In this document: positions 1 to 7,679 of the stretch, in pieces
How the letters are laid out: each line of letters starts with the position of its first letter
Position numbering within the stretch: the stretch's first letter is position 1
Source of the DNA: Clostridia bacterium
Lineage (GTDB): Bacteria; Bacillota; Clostridia; Lutisporales; Lutisporaceae
Assembly (NCBI GenBank): GCA_029256325.1
Contig: JAQSYD010000006.1
Span: 1 to 64,000, forward strand
Direction of reading: 5' to 3'
Length of the DNA: 64,000 nt
The notes under the pieces: model-generated
The model's database searches: none
Told to the model about the DNA's origin: nothing
What the model saw: the letters and a program-made list of their open reading frames with translations, nothing else
Made by a program: the position numbers and the translations under genes

Positions 1-127
1 TGTCACCTTCTTTATCTTAAGAATGGCTGCATACTCTGCCAGAAGAGGCGGGGGTGGCGGCGGAGGAGGAAGAAGCTCCGGCGGTGGAGGTCGTTCCGGA
101 GGCGGAGGCTCTTCCGGGAGATTTTAA
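1..127 (+). CDS. C-terminal tail of a Gly-rich membrane protein (partial)
   Basis: The reading frame enters from the left edge and stops with TAA at 125-127. About 41 residues are visible: a short hydrophobic stretch, a basic Ala/Arg-containing segment, then a tail made almost entirely of Gly, Ser and Arg ending in SSGRF. Such Gly/Ser-rich tails after a membrane segment are typical of TPM-domain (YgcG-like) and related envelope proteins, but the diagnostic domain lies outside the window, so the family is a guess. The tail DNA is strikingly GC-rich compared with its surroundings because of the repeated GGN codons. Confidence 0.6.
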   Translation, partial: VTFFILRMAAYSARRGGGGGGGGRSSGGGGRSGGGGSSGRF

Positions 128-192
128 GCCAATAAAAATATATCAATTCATGTATTGACAAATCTCTTGAATAGGAATACCATATAATTAAG

Positions 193-213
193 ATATTTCG
201 CAAAGTGAAATAT
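193..213. promoter_or_regulatory. Inverted repeat, candidate MarR autoregulatory operator
   Basis: Arms ATATTTC (193-199) and GAAATAT (207-213) are perfect inverted repeats with a 7-base spacer. They lie just after a TATAAT box (183-188) and overlap the leader immediately before the ribosome binding site of the MarR-family gene. MarR proteins usually bind such palindromes to repress their own gene. The assignment is by position only. Confidence 0.4.
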
Positions 214-228
214 TTGGAGGATGAAACA

Positions 229-714
229 ATGTTCGATTTGGATCATATAGTGGATTTGTTTATTGAAAATATGAAAAAGCTCTTTTTCCCCGAAGACTGG
301 ATTGATCTGGATATGAAATTTTCCAAATTCGAGCTTTTTACCTTGCTGTTTCTTGATAAACGAAAAGAAATAACCATGACAGAACTTGTTGAATATATCA
401 ATTCACCCATGAGTACTGCTACGGGAATCGTTGATAGACTTGTGAAAAATGGTTATGTAACAAGAGAACGGAGTGAAACTGACAGAAGGATAGTCATGCT
501 GAGGCCAACAGAAGAGGGCACGCAGCTGATCAAAAAACTGAAAGAGCTTATATCTGGATATCTAAGCATAGTGCTTGAAGATTTGACAGAAGACGAAAAA
601 CAGTCCATGACCCATATCGTGTTTAAGATCATGAATAGTTTGCAGACAAAGTTAAATCATACAGCACCGACGGAACAACGTAAAAATAATATACGAAAAA
701 TAGAAATAGAATAA
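229..714 (+). CDS. MarR-family transcriptional regulator
   Basis: A 161-residue winged-helix regulator. The central region has the MarR DNA-binding pattern: an ITMTELVEYI helix, the recognition segment SPMSTATGIVDRLVKNGYV, then the wing with RERSETDRRIVMLRPTEEG. The DxRxxxLxLTxxG-type signature (here DRRIVMLRPTEEG) is clear. I place the start at ATG 229 because TTGGAGG lies 8 bases upstream; the in-frame GTG at 205 has no ribosome binding site. It is transcribed alone, ending at a hairpin terminator. The divergently transcribed or controlled partner is not obvious; autoregulation through the 193-213 palindrome is likely. Ligand unknown. Confidence 0.9.
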   Translation: MFDLDHIVDLFIENMKKLFFPEDWIDLDMKFSKFELFTLLFLDKRKEITMTELVEYINSPMSTATGIVDRLVKNGYVTRERSETDRRIVMLRPTEEGTQLIKKLKELISGYLSIVLEDLTEDEKQSMTHIVFKIMNSLQTKLNHTAPTEQRKNNIRKIEIE

Positions 715-737
715 ATGCCCATGAGATGGGCATTTTC
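714..737 (+). terminator. Intrinsic terminator after marR
   Basis: AATGCCCAT, a 3-base loop, then ATGGGCATT followed by TTTCT, directly overlapping the stop codon of the MarR gene. Confidence 0.8.
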
Positions 738-820
738 TAAAACAAATATTTCGGATTTCGTAGTATTCGACAAGAGAAATAAAGATGATAATTTTCATAT
801 AAAAACAAGGAGGAAAGTTC

Positions 821-1996
821 ATGAGAATAATCTTATATACCGGTAAAGGCGGAGTTGGAAAAACTAGTATAGCAGCAGCAACAGCTGTAAAGAGTGCGGA
901 GAAGGGCATGAAGACACTTGTGGTGAGTACCGATCCTGCACATAGTCTGGGAGATTCCTTTGATATGAAGCTGTCAAATGAACCGGTAGAAATCAAGAAA
1001 AATCTTTGGGCACAGGAGATCGATGCCATACATGAAGTAGAAGAAGGCTGGGGAAAGGTTCAAAAGTACTTTACGGAGCTTTTTACTTCAAAGGCTGTAA
1101 AGGATATCACAACGCAGGAATTGACGGTCTTTCCGGGGATGGAGGACTTGCTGAGTCTTCTTAGGATTCTGAAGTATTATAAGGAAGGCAGATTTGACAC
1201 TATTATCATTGACTGCGCGCCAACGGGGGAAACCCTTGCTCTGCTAAGCTTTCCCGAAATGCTCAGGTGGTGGATGGAAAAGCTTTTTCCTCTAAAGAAA
1301 AAGGCCATCAAGGTTGCGGGTCCAATTGCAGAATCTCTCTTAAAGATTCCAATGCCTTCAGGGCAAGTCCTTGATGAGATTGACAATATGTATTATCAGC
1401 TGGATGAGATGAAAAAGATATTCTCCCACCGAGACATTACAAGTATAAGAATTGTTGTTAATCCGGAAAAGATGGTCATCAAAGAAGCGCAGCGCAGCTT
1501 TACCTACTTAAATATTTATGATTTTAATGTGGATGCCATCGTGGTAAACAGAGTAATACCTGAGAATGTGACAGATGACTATTTCAAGGTTTGGAAGGAT
1601 ATACAGAAAAAGTACAAGGAGGAAATCGTAGAGAGCTTTACACCAATCCCTATATACTATGCACCCCTATTTGAGACAGAAATTGTCGGTATGAAAATGC
1701 TTGATAGGATGGCTTCAGAGGTTTTCAAAAAGGAAGATCCTGTTGAAATCAAATATAACGGAAGGGCGCAGACCGTGGTCAAGGATGGAGAGGATTACAT
1801 CCTGGCTATAGATATGCCATTTATGGATAAAAAGGATCTTAACTTGAATCAGAAAGGCGATCAGCTGATCATAAAAGCTGGCAGCATCAAAAGGAATATT
1901 ACGCTGCCAAGAACGCTTCTGGATTATTCCATTAAAAAAGCGAAGTTCGAGGAAGAAATGCTGAAAATATGGTTTGGAAGTGATCAGAATGAATGA
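821..1996 (+). CDS. ArsA/Get3-family ATPase with C-terminal HSP20-like domain
   Basis: 391 residues. The N-terminus has the deviant Walker A motif GKGGVGKTS (residues 8-16) followed by VVSTDPAHSLGDSF, the switch I signature of ArsA/Get3 ATPases; IIIDCAPTGETLALL is the Walker B/switch II region. From about residue 310 a beta-rich segment matches the ArsA HSP20-like domain appended to many bacterial copies. Bacterial single-ArsA proteins of this layout are not usually linked to arsenic export, and no arsB/arsR/arsD gene is nearby, so a role in handling client proteins or membrane components is more likely than arsenite efflux. The ribosome binding site AAGGAGG precedes ATG 821. The next small gene overlaps its stop by 8 bases, so the two are probably translationally coupled. 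Confidence 0.88.
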   Translation: MRIILYTGKGGVGKTSIAAATAVKSAEKGMKTLVVSTDPAHSLGDSFDMKLSNEPVEIKKNLWAQEIDAIHEVEEGWGKVQKYFTELFTSKAVKDITTQELTVFPGMEDLLSLLRILKYYKEGRFDTIIIDCAPTGETLALLSFPEMLRWWMEKLFPLKKKAIKVAGPIAESLLKIPMPSGQVLDEIDNMYYQLDEMKKIFSHRDITSIRIVVNPEKMVIKEAQRSFTYLNIYDFNVDAIVVNRVIPENVTDDYFKVWKDIQKKYKEEIVESFTPIPIYYAPLFETEIVGMKMLDRMASEVFKKEDPVEIKYNGRAQTVVKDGEDYILAIDMPFMDKKDLNLNQKGDQLIIKAGSIKRNITLPRTLLDYSIKKAKFEEEMLKIWFGSDQNE

Positions 1997-2201
1997 AGAA
2001 ATCATTAAAAATTTAGTAAAGTATAAGTTGAATTTAGCGGAGGCTATTTTAGACAGCCTGCCGGAAAAGCTGTCACAAGATGCAAGAAAGCTAGGCAAGC
2101 TCATTCTTGATGGCGTGAATGAAAGTCTTCAAGAAATGAAAGAAAAGCCTGTTGAAAAATCAAAGTCTTCGGATAAGCTTGAGAATATAACAATAGAATA
2201 A
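1989..2201 (+). CDS. Small helical protein coupled to the ArsA ATPase
   Basis: 70 residues, no family recognised. The sequence is predicted helical and amphipathic (NLVKYKLNLAEAILDSLPEKL), then charged and Lys/Glu-rich. ATG 1989 is preferred over an upstream in-frame GTG because GGAAG lies about 9 bases before it; the gene then overlaps the end of the ATPase gene by 8 bases. The tight coupling suggests a subunit, client or adaptor of the ATPase. No cysteines or membrane segment are present. Confidence 0.75.
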   Translation: MNEEIIKNLVKYKLNLAEAILDSLPEKLSQDARKLGKLILDGVNESLQEMKEKPVEKSKSSDKLENITIE

Positions 2202-2222
2202 CCTGGTAAAATTACTATAAGC

Positions 2223-2255
2223 GCGCTCTCCATTTGGGGAGCGCTATTTGTTTTC
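2223..2255 (+). terminator. Intrinsic terminator after the ArsA pair
   Basis: GCGCTCTCC / GGGGAGCGC (one G-U pair) with a 4-base loop, followed by a T-rich tract ending TTTTCTTT. Confidence 0.8.
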
Positions 2256-2362
2256 TTTATAATCTTTTATTTTAAAAACCAATCATTTATCAAGAGAAAT
2301 GATAATATATTAGGACTAGATAGACAAGTACAGTTTTGATTAGGAAAATAAGGAGGCAGTTT

Positions 2363-2995
2363 ATGATGGAAAATTTATTTTTGGGAGCCATTATAGCTAT
2401 AAAGGAGTCTATTGATTGCAATAAGGAGTTTTTGACAGAGTTGGATAGAGAAATTGGGGATGCTGATCATGGCATCAATATGGCAAGAGGCTTTGAGGCT
2501 GTGGTAAATAAGCTCCTTGCAGACCCACAGACAGATTTAGCAGCAGGGTTAAAAAAGATTGGTATGACTTTGTTGTCTACCGTGGGAGGTGCATCGGGAC
2601 CGCTATATGGAACTGCCTTTATGAGAGCTGCAATTCCGGCTCAGGGTAAGACAGAGGCTAGCAAAGAATTGGGTGCTGAAATGCTGCAGGCGGCAATTCA
2701 GGGTATCAAGGATAGAGGCAAGGCTGTTTGTGGGGAGAAGACAATGCTTGACTCCATGGAGCCGGCCTACCATGCATTTGCTGAAGGTATTGCGAAGGAT
2801 AAAGGCTTCTTGGAATGCCTGGAATTAGCTTGCTGCGCAGCGGAAGAAGGGGTGGAATATACAAAGACCATCATCGCAAAAAAAGGAAGAGCAAGCTATC
2901 TGGGTGAAAGGAGCTTGGGACATCAAGATCCCGGAGCTACTTCGGTTTTGATTATATTAAGGGCTCTAACTGATTTTTATCGTAAGAATAGCTAG
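2363..2995 (+). CDS. dhaL: Dihydroxyacetone kinase subunit DhaL (ADP-binding)
   Basis: 210 residues. DhaL holds ADP and transfers phosphate from DhaM to dihydroxyacetone bound on DhaK in the cytoplasm. The motif DREIGDADHGINM near residues 30-42 carries the Asp residues that chelate Mg-ADP (usual form GDGDHG; the Ala is a mild variant), and STVGGASGPLYG and LGERSLGHQDPGATS are the other nucleotide-loop signatures. Start ATG 2363 is chosen because AGGAGG lies 6-7 bases upstream; ATG 2366 is also possible. First gene of dhaL-dhaM-HPr-dhaK, an order that differs from the usual dhaK-dhaL-dhaM. Confidence 0.95.
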   Translation: MMENLFLGAIIAIKESIDCNKEFLTELDREIGDADHGINMARGFEAVVNKLLADPQTDLAAGLKKIGMTLLSTVGGASGPLYGTAFMRAAIPAQGKTEASKELGAEMLQAAIQGIKDRGKAVCGEKTMLDSMEPAYHAFAEGIAKDKGFLECLELACCAAEEGVEYTKTIIAKKGRASYLGERSLGHQDPGATSVLIILRALTDFYRKNS

Positions 2996-3009
2996 GGGAG
3001 GCAATAAAA

Positions 3010-3402
3010 TTGGTAGGAATAGTGATTGTTTCACACAGTATGAAGCTGGCAGAAGGGGTAAAGGATTTGGCGGAGCAAATGGCTGATCAGCAGCTTAAAA
3101 TCATTGCTGCAGGGGGAATGGAAGATGGTGGAATAGGTACGGATGCAATGAAAATCTGCAGGGCGCTGCAGGCTGCAAATTCCGCTGACGGAGTTGTTGT
3201 TCTTGCCGATCTGGGCAGCGCCATTCTTAGTGCCCAGACAGCCATGGAATTATTGGATGAAGAGTATGGAAGCTTGATTAGTATAGCAGATGCTCCTATC
3301 GTGGAAGGTGCCATTAGTGCAGCGATTCAAGCATCCATAGGCGGCACACTGACTGAGGTCATACATGCGGCAGAAGAAGCGAGAGGTCTGCTGAAGCTAT
3401 AG
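3010..3402 (+). CDS. dhaM: PTS-dependent dihydroxyacetone kinase phosphotransferase subunit DhaM
   Basis: 130 residues, equal to the EIIA(Man)-like domain alone. It accepts phosphate from HPr and passes it to the ADP on DhaL. The phospho-accepting His is in IVIVSHSMKLAEGV (residue 9); GGMEDGGIGTDAMKI and LADLGSAILSAQTAMELL are family signatures. Translation starts at TTG 3010, with GGGGAGG 7-8 bases upstream, 15 bases after dhaL. Unlike the enterobacterial DhaM there is no fused HPr or EI domain; an HPr is instead encoded by the next gene. Confidence 0.95.
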   Translation: MVGIVIVSHSMKLAEGVKDLAEQMADQQLKIIAAGGMEDGGIGTDAMKICRALQAANSADGVVVLADLGSAILSAQTAMELLDEEYGSLISIADAPIVEGAISAAIQASIGGTLTEVIHAAEEARGLLKL

Positions 3403-3426
3403 AATATTGATTACTGGAGGAAGGTT

Positions 3427-3693
3427 ATGGTAGAGATAAAGCTTATTATGACGAATAAATTAGGCTTACATGCCAGACCTGCAGCTGAATTTACAAAGCT
3501 TGCAGCAAGGTTTAAAAGTAAGATCACATTAGAAGGAAATGGGAAAACAGCAGATGCAAAAAGTTTATTGATGATTTTGACCATGGGTATACGCCAAGGA
3601 GGAGAACTTACCGTAAAAGCGGATGGGCCTGATGAAATAGAGAGTATTGAAGCATTGAAAAATCTGGTAGAAGGTTGGCTTAAGGAGGGATAG
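3427..3693 (+). CDS. HPr-family phosphocarrier protein in the dha operon
   Basis: 88 residues, the standard HPr length. The active-site His is in NKLGLHARPAAEF (His15 position). The second signature AKSLLMILTMGIRQGGEL retains a Ser at the Ser46 regulatory position. Start ATG 3427 has GGAGG about 7 bases upstream. It sits between dhaM and dhaK, so it probably serves as the dedicated phosphate donor to DhaM, doing by a separate protein what the fused HPr domain does in enterobacterial DhaM. The general PTS HPr (ptsH) is normally beside ptsI or alone, and no EI gene is present here. Confidence 0.92.
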   Translation: MVEIKLIMTNKLGLHARPAAEFTKLAARFKSKITLEGNGKTADAKSLLMILTMGIRQGGELTVKADGPDEIESIEALKNLVEGWLKEG

Positions 3694-3778
3694 GGTATAT
3701 ATCATTAAACTATGCAGCAGAAGCATTTATAATGCTTCTACATATAAAGAGCAAGAAAGAGTTGAAGGAGGTCAAAGC

Positions 3779-4774
3779 ATGAAAAAGATCATTAACAATC
3801 CGGTAAATGTGGTAGATGAAATGCTGAAAGGTGTAGTGGCTGCACATCCTCAGTATGTGCGCAGGCTTGAAGGGCTTAATGTAATTGTACGGGCAGCTTC
3901 TCCCACTAAGAAGGTTGCTTTGGTAAGCGGAGGCGGCAGCGGACATGAACCTTCACACGGAGGCTTCGTAGGCAAGGGAATGCTGGATGGAGCAGTAGCA
4001 GGTGCTGTATTTACATCACCAACACCGGATCAGGTGTATGAGGCTATCAAGGCAGTTGACGGAGGAGAAGGCGTATTGCTGGTTATCAAAAATTATACTG
4101 GTGACATCATGAACTTTGAAATGGCTGCAGAAATGGCTGAGGCAGAGGGAATAAAAGTGGATAAAGTAGTTGTAGATGATGATGTGGCTGTTGAAAACAG
4201 CACTTGGACAACTGGTCGCAGAGGTATAGCAGGCACCGTGTTTATACATAAGATTGCTGGAGCAAAAGCGGAAGAAGGCGGAGAACTGTCCGAAGTAAAA
4301 AGGGTAGCAGAAAAGGTGGTTGCAAATGTGCGCTCCATGGGCATGGCACTTGCACCTTGCACCGTACCTGAAGTAGGCAAACCAAGCTTCACCTTGGAAG
4401 AAAATGAAGCGGAGATTGGAATGGGTATACATGGCGAGCCCGGTACACATAGAGAAGCGCTACGTACAGCGGATGAGATTGTCGATCATTTGCTTGATAA
4501 AATACTGGCGGATATGGATTTAACTGCAAGTGACGAAGTGGCAGTTTTGGTTAATGGGCTTGGAGGAACTCCTATGATGGAATTGTATGTGGCAAATCGG
4601 AGATTGGCAGAAGTATTGGGCGCAAAAGATGTTAAGGTTATAAAAACCTTTGTAGGAAATTATATGACATCCATAGAAATGGCAGGCTTCTCCATATCTG
4701 TTATCAAGCTGGATGAAGAATTAAAGGAATTGCTGTTAGCACCTGCAGATACACCGGCTTTGGTTCAGTTTTAG
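3779..4774 (+). CDS. dhaK: Dihydroxyacetone kinase subunit DhaK
   Basis: 331 residues, full length. DhaK binds dihydroxyacetone covalently as a hemiaminal to His: GMGIHGEPGTH near residue 215 is that segment. ALVSGGGSGHEPSHGGFVG (residues 50-68) and VIKNYTGDIMNFEMA (about 100-114, with the catalytic Lys and Asp) are diagnostic. The ribosome binding site GAAGGAGG precedes ATG 3779. It is the last gene of the dha operon; the 85-base gap after the HPr gene holds no terminator. Product is dihydroxyacetone phosphate feeding glycolysis. No dhaR/dhaQ regulator or glycerol dehydrogenase is adjacent. Confidence 0.96.
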   Translation: MKKIINNPVNVVDEMLKGVVAAHPQYVRRLEGLNVIVRAASPTKKVALVSGGGSGHEPSHGGFVGKGMLDGAVAGAVFTSPTPDQVYEAIKAVDGGEGVLLVIKNYTGDIMNFEMAAEMAEAEGIKVDKVVVDDDVAVENSTWTTGRRGIAGTVFIHKIAGAKAEEGGELSEVKRVAEKVVANVRSMGMALAPCTVPEVGKPSFTLEENEAEIGMGIHGEPGTHREALRTADEIVDHLLDKILADMDLTASDEVAVLVNGLGGTPMMELYVANRRLAEVLGAKDVKVIKTFVGNYMTSIEMAGFSISVIKLDEELKELLLAPADTPALVQF

Positions 4775-4790
4775 TAGTAATAGTGAATTT

Positions 4791-4811
4791 GGGGCTTCTT
4801 GCCCCTTTTTT
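4791..4811 (+). terminator. Intrinsic terminator closing the dha operon
   Basis: GGGGC TTCTT GCCCC followed directly by six T residues. Confidence 0.85.
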
Positions 4812-4910
4812 ATTGGAATGAATAAATAAGAATAATCATAAAAGTATTCTTGTATGGGTAAAACTTTGATAGAATTAAAATGTAATGGATTTTTAGAAGG
4901 GGGGATACGG

Positions 4911-6032
4911 GTGTTTCAGTCATGGAAGCTGAAGCCTATTTTGGCTTTAGGATTGGTAATTTCTATTGTTGTGATGAGTTTTTGTACAAGCATGGTTTAT
5001 GGTTATGCAGAACCACCTTCTAAAATTGAAGAAAAGCTTGCGGGCATTTCTGAAGAGGAGAAGAAGCTTTTGCAAAGCTTATTTGTTTTGACACAGGAGA
5101 TTGAGATATTTGAGCGTGAGGAAAAAAAGCTTGCTCTTGAGATTGAAGCAGCAAATCAAGAGCTCAAAAAACTTGAGGCAGAAATAGCGAAGGAACAAGC
5201 TATTTATGCAAGAAACCAAGAGGCACTAAGGCGCTTTTTTAAGACTTACCAAAGGATGGGACCGGGATCTTACCTAGAAATAATTATGGATTCGGATAGC
5301 ATGTCAACCTTTCTGCGAAGGTTGAATATTTTAAGAGACTTGACACGCAATGTGGGGAAGCTCCTAGATATGCTGGCGGAAAGTAGGGACAAGCTGTCGG
5401 GTGAAAGAATGAAAATGGCAGCTCAGCTTAAGCTGATTATGGAAAAGCAAGAGCAGTCAAAAGAAGCTTTGGCGCAGAAATTGAAGCTCAAGAAAGAACA
5501 GGAAGAGTATTTGACCTCCCTGAATGAAAAAAGCAAGTTTTATCAGGAACAGCTTGCCAACATACAAAAAATGCTGGATGAGCTAAAGCCTTTGTTGTCA
5601 CAGGCAGCAAAGGAGTTTTCCAATATCATAGCAGATGGCGGCATATCTGCAGATGCGCTGAAAATATCAATTTCTTTGTTTCGTATAAAGGGTACAATTG
5701 AAGAAAAAGCCTTTAATGATATTATTTCAAAGAGGACAAGCCTTGAAGCGCTTGAATTTACTTTTCACACGGACCAGGTCGTGATTACGATACCTGAAAA
5801 ACAGCTCCAGCTTTCCGGCAAGTTTGTCATTCAAGAAGGCAATATTTTAAGCTTTCAACCGGAAGAAGGCAGTTTTTATGGAATGCCACTGGAGGTTGAA
5901 TACATAGAAGAACTTATGAATGAAAGCAATCTTGCATTGGATCTTAAACGGCTTTTAGGTAAGAATATCCTGCAATCCATAAAGCTTCAAGAGGGATATA
6001 TAGAATTGTTTGTTCAGCCTAACCTATTCTAG
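4911..6032 (+). CDS. Exported coiled-coil protein upstream of FtsEX-like genes
   Basis: 373 residues. A basic start and hydrophobic segment (LALGLVISIVVMSFCTSMVYG) form a signal peptide or anchor. Residues about 35-240 are long charged heptad-rich helices (EEEKKLLQSLFVLTQEIEIF and onward), a coiled coil. The last ~120 residues form a beta-rich domain I do not recognise; no M23, CHAP or NlpC catalytic motif is visible. GTG 4911 is preferred because GGGGGG lies 6-10 bases upstream; an upstream ATG (4854) lacks a site. Position before ftsE-ftsX suggests a partner analogous to the coiled-coil regions of EnvC or PcsB, which FtsX recruits, but without a hydrolase or LytM module. Function inferred from context only. 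Confidence 0.75.
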   Translation: MFQSWKLKPILALGLVISIVVMSFCTSMVYGYAEPPSKIEEKLAGISEEEKKLLQSLFVLTQEIEIFEREEKKLALEIEAANQELKKLEAEIAKEQAIYARNQEALRRFFKTYQRMGPGSYLEIIMDSDSMSTFLRRLNILRDLTRNVGKLLDMLAESRDKLSGERMKMAAQLKLIMEKQEQSKEALAQKLKLKKEQEEYLTSLNEKSKFYQEQLANIQKMLDELKPLLSQAAKEFSNIIADGGISADALKISISLFRIKGTIEEKAFNDIISKRTSLEALEFTFHTDQVVITIPEKQLQLSGKFVIQEGNILSFQPEEGSFYGMPLEVEYIEELMNESNLALDLKRLLGKNILQSIKLQEGYIELFVQPNLF

Positions 6033-6055
6033 CACAGTAAAAGGAGGTCACAGCT

Positions 6056-6730
6056 ATGATCGAAGCAAAAGGTGTTTGCTTACAGTATCCCGATGGTACA
6101 ATGGCGTTAAAAAATATTGATCTGCAAATTGTACCTGGTGATATGTTATACATTACCGGACCTAGCGGCTCCGGGAAAACCAGTCTCTTAAAGCTTTTGA
6201 TGGGGATGGAATATCCGACGGAAGGTACATTAAGGGTGCTGGGTCAACCAATCGCAAAGGGACAGGACAAGGGGATAAGGCATCTCAGAATGGCTATGGG
6301 ACCTGTTTTCCAGGAGTTTAGGCTAATAAAAGGGCGAACTGCCTTGGAAAATGTTATGCTGGGTATGCGTTTTTTAAACACAACTCATGGGCACTTAAAG
6401 GAAGCTGCAATCCATACCCTTGCAAGGGTGGGTTTAGAGCATAAGGCATTTTCATTGGTGGAGAACCTATCCTGGGGAGAGTGTCAACGTGTTGCAATCG
6501 CTCGAGCGGTAGTAAGGAAGCCTGCAATTATTGTGGCAGATGAACCTACCGGCAATTTGGATAAGCACAATGCTTTAAATATATTAGCGCTTTTGAGCTC
6601 CTTTAGAGACAAAAGTACGGCAGTTATTATTACCACCCATGCAACTCACTTAATCGAAGGTGAAGAGGATGTGAAGCATATAAGAATGGACAATGGAAAT
6701 ATCCATTGGGAAAGGCCGAGGATGACTTAA
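6056..6730 (+). CDS. FtsE-like ABC transporter ATPase
   Basis: 224 residues. Walker A GPSGSGKTS near residue 36, Q-loop FQEFRLI, Walker B with ADEPTGNLD, and H-loop TTHATH are all present. The YPDGTMALKNIDL start and the DFRLL-like EFRLI match FtsE rather than MacB or LolD. The ABC signature is unusual: LSWGECQRVAIARA instead of LSGGEQQR. Ribosome binding site AAGGAGG precedes ATG 6056. FtsE forms a complex with FtsX that uses ATP to act on wall enzymes outside the cell instead of moving a solute. The divergent sequence may mean a second FtsEX copy, not the division one. Confidence 0.85.
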   Translation: MIEAKGVCLQYPDGTMALKNIDLQIVPGDMLYITGPSGSGKTSLLKLLMGMEYPTEGTLRVLGQPIAKGQDKGIRHLRMAMGPVFQEFRLIKGRTALENVMLGMRFLNTTHGHLKEAAIHTLARVGLEHKAFSLVENLSWGECQRVAIARAVVRKPAIIVADEPTGNLDKHNALNILALLSSFRDKSTAVIITTHATHLIEGEEDVKHIRMDNGNIHWERPRMT

Positions 6731-7615
6731 ATGAAGAATTTTATCTATAATATTGGCTACTTTCTAAAAGAGACGAAAACAATCCTGCAATTAAATGCAG
6801 TATCAAACATTTTTTCTCTATTGAGTACAGGTCTTATATTTTTTATTCTTGCCATGGTTATTTCGGGCTGGTGGGTGAGCAGTCAAATTGTAGAAGCCAT
6901 CGAAGAGGAAGCAGAAATAAGCGTCTATTATGAGGAAAGCATGGACAATTATGAGGTTACCCAATTGATGGAAAGACTTAGAATTGTCAAGGGTGTTGTA
7001 GAAGTACGCTTGGTTGAGGAAGGTGAGGCCTATAAGCGGATGGAGGATATTCTAGGAAAAGATGCCGGTGTTTTGACTTATTTAGAGGACAATCCTTTTA
7101 ATTCATTTATTGAGGTGAAAATCAATATGGAAGAAATGAACTTTGTCTTAGGAAAGATAAGACTTGTGACAGGTGTTGATTATATTAGGGATAACCAGGA
7201 GGTTTTAAAGAGAATTGAAAATATCTCACAGATATTGAAGCTCCTTGGAACCTTGATTATCACAGCAGTTGGCATATCTACTTTGGTCATTATAGGACAC
7301 ATCATCAGACTGGGAATATACAATAACAGAGAGCAGATCAATACGCTCAGGCTGCTGGGTGCACATGAACTGTTTATTGCATTTCCATTTTTGCTGGTGG
7401 GAATGATATTAACTCTAGGAGGCGGCGTATTGGCATCTGCTTTAGCGGCAGCTGCTATAAAATATATCTATGCCCAGATGGCAGGACCCCTTCCTTTCAT
7501 TCCATTACCGCCGCAAGAAACTCTCGTATCGGGTATCGTCATAATTGTTATTTTTCTAAGCGCAGTTCTTGGTATTGTCGGTAGTGTTTTTGGGCTGTCA
7601 TCCGCAAAAAAATGA
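6731..7615 (+). CDS. FtsX-like permease
   Basis: 294 residues starting at the ATG immediately following the ftsE-like stop codon. A first membrane segment (residues ~25-48) is followed by a ~110-residue extracytoplasmic domain, then three membrane segments at about 170-190, 215-245 and 260-285. This is the FtsX topology, with the extracellular loop that contacts the wall-hydrolase partner. The loop carries the EAEISVYYEESM and EVRLVEEGEAYKRMEDILG patterns usual in Gram-positive FtsX. The 64-base gap to the next gene has no terminator hairpin, so transcription may continue into the GH3/radical-SAM genes. Confidence 0.88.
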   Translation: MKNFIYNIGYFLKETKTILQLNAVSNIFSLLSTGLIFFILAMVISGWWVSSQIVEAIEEEAEISVYYEESMDNYEVTQLMERLRIVKGVVEVRLVEEGEAYKRMEDILGKDAGVLTYLEDNPFNSFIEVKINMEEMNFVLGKIRLVTGVDYIRDNQEVLKRIENISQILKLLGTLIITAVGISTLVIIGHIIRLGIYNNREQINTLRLLGAHELFIAFPFLLVGMILTLGGGVLASALAAAAIKYIYAQMAGPLPFIPLPPQETLVSGIVIIVIFLSAVLGIVGSVFGLSSAKK

Positions 7616-7679
7616 TTAAGTCTAGCTTATAGCTTCTAAGAAATTCAAAATATGAAAACAGACAAAAAGGGTGATTAAT

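Noticed and set aside
821-1996. Arsenite efflux ATPase
   Set aside because: ArsA-like fold is clear, but no arsB, arsD, arsR or arsenic-binding Cys triad is seen nearby.
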